Of a stretch of 64,000 bases of DNA, positions 17,101 to 27,170 are shown one piece after another. The position numbers were made by a program, and so were the translations under genes. The notes under the pieces were generated by a model. The model saw only the letters and a program-made list of their open reading frames with translations. It did not search any database and was not told the origin of the DNA. Source of the DNA: Symbiodinium natans (taxonomy: Eukaryota; Sar; Dinophyceae; Suessiales; Symbiodiniaceae); the NCBI GenBank assembly GCA_905221605.1, contig CAJNDS010000224.1, positions 1,089,085 to 1,153,084 of the forward strand. Reading direction: 5' to 3'. Positions within the stretch are counted from its first letter, which is position 1, and each line of letters starts with the position of its first letter.

Positions 17101-20100
17101 GGCTTTCAGGGGCTCTGTGTGATATGGCTTAGGGATTAGGGCCTTCAGGTTTTCTTGGGGCTTTTAGGGTCTTTGAGGCCTTTAAGAACCTCCTTCAAAA
17201 CTCCATGGACGGCCAGCTAGGTTCGGGGACCTGCTTAGGTTCAGGGGACGCTTAGACAGGCTTAGGGGACCCCAAAACCCTGAACCCTGAACCCTAAACC
17301 CGAAACCCTAGACCCTAAACCCTAAGCCCTAAGCCCTAAACCCTAAACCCTAAACTCTAAACCCTAAACCCTAAACCCTAAACCCTAGACCCTAAACCCT
17401 AAGCCCTAAACCCTGAACCTTAACTTAAGGTCTTGGGGCTCATAGCCTTGGGGTTGCGGATGTGTAGGGTTTAGAGTTTAGGGTTTAGGGTTTAGGGCTT
17501 AGGGCCTGGGGTTTCGGGTTGGCATGTTCGAGTTTAGGGTTTAATTAGGGTTTAGGTAGGGTGAGAGAGGGAGGGACAGAGAGAGTCTAAAGGTTTAGGG
17601 TTCCATAAAACCAAACGCCTCCAACGTCTGGACATAGTTCAACTAGGGTGTTTAGGGTGTAGGGGTTTCGGGGTTTCGGGGTGTAGGGCTTTAGGGTTTA
17701 GCGGTATAAGCCTGAACCCTAAACCCTAAACCCTACACCCTAAACCCTAAACCTCACACCCTAAACATCGTCTGGAGGTTCTTTTTGAAAAGATGGCCCT
17801 GCGCTCGCGGCGATGTGCTGCCTCCACAAAATGGGTCATGACGGGCCCAACGGGTAAGAAGCACCTCGGCCGTCGGATTCAGACTAAGATGTCATGAAAA
17901 CCCTAAAGCCCTAAAGCCCTAAAGCCCTAAAGCCCGAAAGCCCTGAAGCCCCAAAGCCCTAAAGCCCGAAAGCCCGAAAGCCCTAAAGCCCTAAAGCCCT
18001 AAAGCCCTAAAGCCCTAAAGCCCTAAAGCCCTAAAGCCCTAAAGCCCTAAAGCCCTAAAGCCCTAAAGCCCTAAAGCCCTAAAGCCCTAAAGCCCTAAAG
18101 CCCTAAAGCCCTAAGCCCTAGGCCCTAAAGCCCTAAAGCCCTAAAGCCCTGAAGCCCTGAACCCTAAACCCTAAACCCTAAACCCTAAGTCCTAAGCCCT
18201 CAGCCCTAAGCCCTCAGCCCTAAGCCCTAAATGCTCACTTGGGTTCCGAATTACCTACGATGTTTTGGGAGTTTCCTCCGGCAGCTTGGGGTTCTATAGA
18301 CCCTACAACCCTACAACCCTACAGCCCTGCAACCCTACGACCCTACAACCCTACAACCCTACAACCCTACAACCCTAAAACCCTACAACCCTACAACCCT
18401 ACAACCCTACAACCCTACAACCCTACAACCCTACAACCCTACAACCCTACAACCCTACAACCCTACAACCCTACAACCCTACAACCCTAGCCCTAAACCC
18501 TAAACCCCAAACCCACGGCCCAAACCCGGCCCAAACCCACAGCCCTAAGTTGGGGTTTCCTTTTCTTGTTTTTTCCCCACCCTCGGTGTGGGGTTGTTAG
18601 ATTTTAAACTCAACTCTTCTCCTCGCCCTGCCTACTTCTCCTCGCCCGGTCTATTCCTCGCCCAACCGCAGGGTGCCCAACCCCAGAGTGTCCCTGTAGA
18701 GTGCCCAACCCCAGAGTGTCCTGGAGTGCCCAACCCCAGAGTATCTCTACCCAGAGAGGGTGGGGATGTTCGAGGTACAAAATAATACATATATATAATA
18801 TTATATATATTTTTTGGGGGGTGGGGGGGTGGGGGGGGAGGGGAACCCTGCAATAAGGATCTATTTTGGGGTATACTCTGGATACCCCCCAAACCCCCAA
18901 ACCCCCAAACCCCTAAACCCTTAAACCCCAAACCGCTAAACCCCTAAACCCCCCAAAACCTCTAAGCCCTCAAGCCTAAACCCACAGTGAGCACAGCACA
19001 GTCCCGAGGTTCAACTTCTTGGAGTGGTCGGGGACGCGCATGCTGGCGCATGACCCGCGCCCCAGGGTTCACGGATTGGGGTTGGGGAGTTCCGGAGACT
19101 GTGGAAGAGCCTAAATGCCCAGGGTTTAGGGTTTAGGGTTTAGGGTTTAGGGTTTAGGGTTTAGGGTTTAGGGTTTAGGGTTTAGGGTTTAGGGTTTAGG
19201 GAGACCCTCAACCTACACCCCAAATCTTGAAGTTTCGGGGTTTAGGTTTTCAGGGATCAGGGGTCTACATGCAGGCTCACGGGAATAGAGCCTCACATGC
19301 CGTCGTAACTAGTTGGACCCTATGGCTACCTTACTTCGTAGGGTCCAAGGCGAAGGGTTAAACCCTCTAAGCCCTAAACTTTTCTGGTGTTGGCTGGCCG
19401 ACTACCGGTCTCCCTAAGCCCTACACTGCAAACCTTGCTCTGCTCTCACGGAGAGTTGCCTCCCTTTCTTAGTGTGTTCCTCCCGCATATGTAAAGTTAG
19501 GAGTTCGGGTTTAGGGTTTAGGTTGGGATGTTCCCCGGCTATAATAGAGGGTACTATAATCCCAATTAAGGACTGTTCGTAGAAGGGGGAAAAGGCCAAG
19601 GTTTAGGGTTTGAGGGTAGGGAGCATGCCCAAGTGCTCGGGTGTAGGACATCGACTTCTTCCGAAGCCGCGTCTGCGCGCCGAAGATGAACCTCAATGGC
19701 ATGTCCTACGGCACCGCTGTGGCCGCCGTCTACGCAGACATGTTCCCGGATCCTTAGTAATGGAGCAGGTAACCTTTCAACCCTTTTTTGCAGGACCCCT
19801 CCCCTTCAGCCTCAGGAAACCCACAACAGCCAGCCCCGAAGCTGCTTTCCCTTGTGGGAGATTCCTAAACCTTTCCCCGTTGCAACTCCCAACTGGGACC
19901 CTAAGTGGCTGGAAGTCTTTGGCTTGTGTTGGTCTCATCTCCAGTGGCCTGATGCTCCTGGGTCAGGTGTCATCCCCAGGGGTGTCTTTTGTCGAACTGA
20001 TGCATTGTGGGGTTTGCGAAAATAGGGGACCCCCAGTTTAGACCCCCGAATAGTAGGATCCCGTTCTAAAAAGGACTCGAATAAGGTACCCCTGCTTTCG

Positions 20101-23100
20101 GAAACCCCCCATGTGCATTTCGTGCCAAATCACCGCGCCGAGAAATCTCCGCACCTTCGCGAAAGAAAGACTTTCAGGTGCTTCTGAAACCAAGTTCGAA
20201 GTCCAACTCGCTCACCTTCCTTTTTCTTGCGCAGACGTGGCGAGGCTGTAAAAACTCCCACCGGAAGCATGAAACCACAGTCTGTGGCGAGGTTTAGACC
20301 TTGCCCACGCCAAGGTCCCTCTGGGTCCCTGCGGGAATCCAGTCCCTAGCCAGATTTGGGCAGAGCCACGGTTTAGGGTTTAGGGTTTAGGGTTTAGGGT
20401 TTAGGGGTTTAGGGTTTAGGGTTGTCAAATCCTTACGCATCTGTCCAGTCTTGCTCTCCGAAGTCCGAGTCCGAAAACTTTTGGAATCCCCTAGGGGACC
20501 CCGCTTTGCACAGGGCGCGCTGGAACCTTTCTTGCGGTATTGTAATCCTTATACAATCCCCCAGGGTTAACCTTTAGTTCCGTTAGGATGCACAACTGAG
20601 GATCGAGTAGCGAAGATGGTCATCAATGGCAACATGCCGCCGGTGCCGAACACGCTGGAGTTCGCAAAGGGGCAGGGCATGGCCCTGACGCAGGCGTTTG
20701 GGCACCTTGACGCTCAGCTGTGTTTTGCTTTTGTTGTTTTCGGCGTTTGGGCTTCTCAGGCCCAGGGTTCATTTCGCAGGTACCTTTTTGTCGGGCTCCT
20801 TGTGAACCCCACCCTGCAAGCAGGGGGCGTTTTATCTGCTGACTGATAGTTAGAGGCTACAGTTCGGCTTTCAACAGACCAGTGATTACCGCCATGTCTT
20901 CCTTTGCCGTCCAGGAGAGGATGTGCGTCAAATGGACCTCGACTCACCCATGCGATTTCTTCAGCGACGAGATGTCACCTGCTCTATGAATCGGAGCGGG
21001 CGGAACCCGATTACTGCGCCCTCATTCCGTAACACTACAAGCCATACCTGAGCCTCCTGACCCTGCAATGCTACTGCAAACCCGAGTTGTGAGCGACCCT
21101 CCTACGACTTCTCCTTTGAAATGGTACATGTAGAGCCGAGTAGGACGCCCTTTCAGGCCCGAATCCAGCAAGGCCAAACACCCTAAAAACCTTAAAACCC
21201 TAGAAGCCTAAACCTCATTAAAGCCCTCTACTAAACTTGGAAGGCCTTTTCACGTAGTAAATAGTAGATGGGGCTAGCATAACCCTAAACCCTAAACCCT
21301 AAACCCTACACCCCTAAACCCCAAACCCTAAGCCCGAAACCCCCTCAGGTCACTCACGACTGCCTTCAACGGCCTGCTCCGCGAAATCCGGGCCGGGCGG
21401 CTGGTGGCGCCCACCCAAATTCGGGCGCCTCAGGGAGGTGCCCTTTTAGGGTTTAGGGTTTAGGGTTTAGGGTTTAGGGTTTAGGGTACAGGGTTTAGGG
21501 TTTAGGGTTTAGGGGCTTAGGTTTTTCGGGTTTGCTAGGGCGTTTTTGGGGGATCTAGGGCTCTTCGGGTGTTTTAGGGCTCCTTATGGGGGTTTATTCG
21601 GGTTCATTACAGCTTTTGGGAGTTGAGTACGGCTTCTTTTGGGGATTTCGGTTCTTCCGGGTCATTTGGTTTTTTTTGTTTGGGGATTATCATTACGGCT
21701 TCTTTGAGGGTTTAGGGTTATTCGGGTTCGTTAGGGCTTTTCGGGGATTTAGGGTTATTTCGGGCTTATTAGGTCTGTTTTGGGGTCAGGGATTCGGGTC
21801 TATTTGGGCTTGGGCGTGGGAGTACTCGGGCGCATTGGGCTGTGCGATTGTCTGTCTAGGCCTCCAAAACCCAAAACCCCCAAACCCAACTCCCAACACG
21901 CTAAACCCAAAACCCGAAACCCTTATTTTGGATTTCCGGGAATCCCAGAGGGAAGTGGCTCGCGCTATTTGCTGAGTGGGCGTGGTGGGGGGTAAGGAAG
22001 GCCTACTAGGCCCGTGAGGATTTTGTCAAAGCCCCAAGCCCAAAACCCCAAATTGCTAACCCCTAACCGCCTGGTTCGGGGCTTGGGTGGCCAGCCTCGA
22101 AATATCATATGTCCGGAGATTTCACTTTTTTTTTTTTTTCTCTCTCTCTCTCTCATTTTCTGGGTTTAGGTTTTAGTGTTTCGGGTTTAGGGGTTAGCGC
22201 AGGCAATGTGACCTTTCCGTTGAGCATCGGGCTGCTGCAAGGCTATGTCCAGGACGTCCGCGCCGTGTAGACCTCTGATTTGCGACACTCCCCCCCCCCC
22301 GCCCACACACACACACACGTACACTCTCGGACTCTAGGTTTGGGGTTCAGGGCTCTTAACTTCCGACACCCTACTCTCTTTCGGCGTTCGGTTCCCTTCT
22401 CATCCTCCTTAGTCCTAAGCAAAAACCCACTAAGACCCGAATTCCTCAAGCCCAAACCCCCCATGTCCCCCACACCTGTAACTCTAAACCAAACCCGAAA
22501 CCCTACACCCCGAAACCCTACACCCCAAAACCCTAAACCCCCCGTAAGCCCCCTCAAGGAGCAGATGATCGAGGCCGGATTCGTGCCAACAGGCTGGGCC
22601 GAGCCGGTTCTGACTCTTGCCAACCTCGCTGGCTTGCGGGGTTCGCGGGCGCGAGTGGAACCTTGGCTGGCGGTTTAGGGTCCCCTAAACCCTAAACCCT
22701 AAACCCTAAACCCTAAACCCTAAACCCTAAACCCTAAACCCTAAACCCTAAACCCTAAACCCTAAACCCTAAACCCTAAACCCTAAACCCTAAACCTAAC
22801 CCTAAACCCTAAACCCTAAACCCTAAACCCTAAACCCTAAACCCTAAACCCTAAACCCTAAACCCTAAACCCTAAACCCTAAACCCTAAACCCTAAACCC
22901 TAAACCCTAAACCCTAAACCCTAAACCCTAAACCTTTAGGTTTTGGGGTTTTGGGGTTTAGGGGTTTGGGTTTCGGGTACAGGGTTTGGAGCCTCGCTTG
23001 TAAAGCCACCCCCACCCTGTTGGAGGGGAGAACATCTCTAAACCCTTAACCCTAAACCCTTAATCCGAAACCCTAAACCTAGGGTAGAAGTTCGGCGGAC

Positions 23101-26100
23101 CCCTGAACCCTGACCTCGAGACCGAATCTCAGAACGCATTTTTCTGGACTGCTACAGGCGCTAGGCTGTAGGTTCTGAAAGAAAATGAAAGAAGTCTTTT
23201 TGGTCGGGGGAGGGGAGCCTAAGCCCTAAACCCTAAGCCCTAAACCCTAAACGTTGGGATGTTCCCCCTCATACTAGCAGTCCCTATTGCACGCCGTTAG
23301 TATAAGGGGGGAACATCCCAACCTAAACCCCTAAACCCTGAACCCGAGTCACCCGAGTCTCTGATTCGGATTCGAGCCTCAAAGCCTGGAGCACCCTTGA
23401 GGCGCCAGTAGGCTTCCACACACAGGCCCAAAAATCAAAAGGACCCTAAACCCTAAACCCTAAACCCTAAACCCTAAACCCTAAACCCTAAACCCTAAAC
23501 CCTAAACCCTAAACCCTAAACCCTAAACCCTAAACCCTAAACCCTAAACCCTAAACCCTAAACCCCTTCTCAAGGACGAGGTCGCCAAGATCTTGGACCG
23601 GTATTGCACCTTACCCACCGGATGCTCGGGTGCCCTTTCGGTGCTTTACTGTTTAGGGTCAGGGTGCCCTTTCGGTGCTTTTGGTTCTCTTCTGACCTCC
23701 CGTAGGGCTTGGGGTGTGAGCTCCCCCTTATACTAAAAGTCCTTGATAGGGTTTGGCGTTTTACGTATTTTTTTGGGGGGGGTTACTCTCGGTTGTGTTT
23801 TTTTTGTTTGGGGGGGTTCTTAGAGGTCGAGGATCAGAACCTCAAACCCCAAACCCTATACCCTAAACCCTAAACCCTAAACCCTGCAGAGGGGGCTCTG
23901 GGTGCGTAGGATAGAGGACCAGGCCAAGGGTTCAAGAGGCGACTTAGCACTCAGTAGCCCGGCTTATGCTTCGCAAAGCAAGAACATCAAACTGAACTTA
24001 GGTTTTAGGGTTTAGGGTTTAGGGTGTCGGCTGAAGGGTTACGGGATAAGGGTTTAAGCGCCTTTTGAAAGCCTAATTTAAGCTCCGATCACGAAGCCCT
24101 TCAACCCCCCACCCTGAAACCTTGAACCCTAAACCGTCCCTAAACCCTAAACCCTAAACCCTAAACCCTAAACCCTAAACCCTAAACCCTAAACCCTAAA
24201 CCCTAAACCCTAAACCCTAAACCCTAAACCCTAAACCCTGAACCCTGAACCCTGAGCCCTAGACCCTGAGCCCTAAACCCTGAGCCCTAAACCCTGAGCC
24301 CTGAACCCTAAACCCTAAACCCTAAACCCTAAACCCTAGACCCTAAACCCTAAACCCTAAACCCTAAACCCTAAACCCTAAACCCTAAACCTTCCGAGGA
24401 TATGCTGGCGCGTGGGCCGGGGTCAGGACATGGGCCACTTATGGCGTCTGCATCGGCCAGCAGTCAGTGGGCCTGTCCAGCTACTTGTCTTGAAGTTAAG
24501 GAGTGCAGTTTAGGGTTTAGGGTTTAGGGTTTAGGGTTTAGGGTTTAGGGTTTAGGGTTTAGGGTTTAGGGTTTAGGGTTGAGGGTTTAGGTTTCCTATA
24601 GTATATGGGGTTATTAGGTTATTGGGGAGGGTGTTGGGGCATCAAGGGCTACTAGGGGTACTAGGGGTGTTAAGGGTGCTGGGGTTAGGGGTACTTGGGG
24701 TGTATTAGAAACCCTAAACCCTAAACCCTAAACCCTAAACCCTAAACCCTAAACCCTAAACCCTAAACCCTAAACCCTAAACCCTAAACCCTAAACCCTA
24801 AACCCTTGGGATACTGGGGGTATTCGCAGCAGACCCGTTGGTTGCATCAGGGACTTCCCATGTGCGAGCTTAAGCCCCATGTCCAGAAGAAGCCGGATGC
24901 AATTTAGGAGCACCTTCTGCTTGGAGGTTCATGGTACTTAGTAACCCAAGTATAACCGTACTTATAAACCAAGTTGAACCCTATTAGGGTACTTAAGGGG
25001 CTTATAAGTGGGTTGTCATAACTACACTTATTGGGTTACGAAGTGCCCTGAACCTCCAAGTGGGGCCCCAGAACAGCTTTGACCAACGAGAGCGCCCTCC
25101 GGCCGAAGATGTCCCCCTAGCGCCTCCACAGTGCTGGGGCAACTTGGGTTTAGGGCTTCGGGTTTAGGGTTTAGGGTTTAGGGTTTAGGGTTTAGGGTTT
25201 AGGGTTTAGGGGGCCTCCTTGGGGCTCACATAATCATACTGTTTTCAAAATCATGGTCCCTTTGTGTTGTTTACCCTAAATATTCCGGGCCTCCTAATAG
25301 TTAGATATGGGAAGGCCTTTGGGCCCAAAAACCTAGAACAGGAGTCCTTTGAGCCTTAGGGTAGCAGAAAGAAGCAGAGACCTGCGAATGTTCCCCCTTA
25401 CACTTGTGCTAGCAGCCCTTCATAGGGATTCTAATAGGGGGGGTGCTATAATCCCTATTTAAGGAGCTGTTCGTATAAGGGGAACATCCCAACTAATACC
25501 CTTAAAACCCCTAAAAGCCCTAAAACCCCTAACCCCTAAACCCTAAACCCTAAACCCCTATTAAGGAATGATTGAGGAGCTGGTCGTCTAAGGGGGAACA
25601 TCCCAAGGCTCCTACGCCAACCCGCGCCTGGCGGGCCTTGGCATTCCGACCTACAGGAAGCCCAGCTCGGTGGATGGTATGGGCCAGTATGGGGTTTGGG
25701 GTTGGGGGTTGGGGGTTTAGGGTTTAGGGTTTAGGGTTTAGGGTTCTGAGAGGTTGGTGGGTGTGGGGTTCTCAGGCGGTGAGGGCTTAAAGGGGGGCCC
25801 TTGAAAGTTTGTTGGGGTTTTGGTTGCTTTGTGAGTCGGTTCCTGCCGCTGGTTGCTCAGGGTGGGGAACCCTGAACCCTGAAGCCTAAACCCCAAACCC
25901 CAAGCCTAAATCCTGAACGCCTTGACTCCGGGACCCAGACCCCTTTCAAAACGCAAGAGGAAAGGCGTGGACGGCTTTGTCAACGAGGGAACAGTCTTGG
26001 GCCAGGACTGTTGAGTCTTTGTCCGAGCCTTGAAGATTAAGGCTCCAAAACCAACACCCTTTTATCCCAACCCTAAACCCTAACCCCTAAACCCTAATCC

Positions 26101-27125
26101 CCAAACCCTAAACCCCTAAACCCTAAACTCTAAACCCTAAACCCAAAACCCAAAGGGTAAAGCCAAACCCTTTCAGCCCGAACCCTAAACCTTAAACCTG
26201 AACCTCAACAACTTGGACCAGGACCTCTTCGGCCGCTTCACCGTCGCCCAGGCGATGGGCGCGTACCGCACCTTTAGCGCCAGCTGGGAGGACAGATGGG
26301 TTAGACTTTCGGGTTTCCCGCGCAGCGGCGGAAGATCTTATGCACATGTGGCGCGTCGCCACCAAATGCCTAACTCGTTGCCCCCCCACCCCCCCTCTCC
26401 GCACCCCCCCCGTCACCCCTCCTCAGCTCCCTCCATCACCCCCCCTCAGCTCCCTCCGTCCTTCCTGCTCGCCCCCTCTCCCCCGCTCGCCCAAGGCCAA
26501 GGTGTAGGGGGGTGGCGGTGGGTGCGAATCGGTTTGGTTTGAGCAACCACTTTTTTTTTATATACAATTAGGGTGGACAGTTGCGTTCTTTTGATTACAT
26601 GATATCGAAAGCTAAATATTTTCCTGATGTTATTGGATCCAATGGGTGGGTGCGTAGATGTTCGACACCAGAGTGGCGAGCCTGACTAGTGAGTGCTTGG
26701 ACTGAGATGCTGAACCCTGAACCCTGAACCCTGAACCCTGAACCCTAAACCCTAAACCCTCAACCCTAAAACCCTAAAACCCTAAAACCCTAAAACCAAA
26801 AAAACCCTAAAACCCTAAACCCTAAACCCTAAACCCTAAAACCCTAAACCCTAAACCCTAAACCCTCAGCCCTAGACCCTAAACCCTCAACCGGTGGTAG
26901 GAGATGGCGACCAGCTCCTTCGTCGGGATCTTTAGCGCCTTCTTCGCATGGGAGCCTGAGGCAGTCCCGGTGCAGGCAAGCGACCAAATGGCTCTAGGGT
27001 TTAGGGTTTAGGGATTAGGGCTTGGGGTTTAGGGTTTAGGGTTTAGGGTGTAGGGTTTAGGGCTTAGGGTTTAGGATTTAGGGTTGAGGGTTGAGGGTCT
27101 AGGGTTTAGCGCGATCGCACGGTCG

Positions 27126-27170
<45 letters not shown>

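Noticed and set aside
18780-18840. TATATA-rich segment as a promoter TATA box
   Set aside because: It is inside gene 2's intron next to a dispersed repeat, with no gene start nearby.
27124-27168. (GT)n tract as a regulatory or recombination signal
   Set aside because: It is a plain microsatellite with nothing else to support a function.
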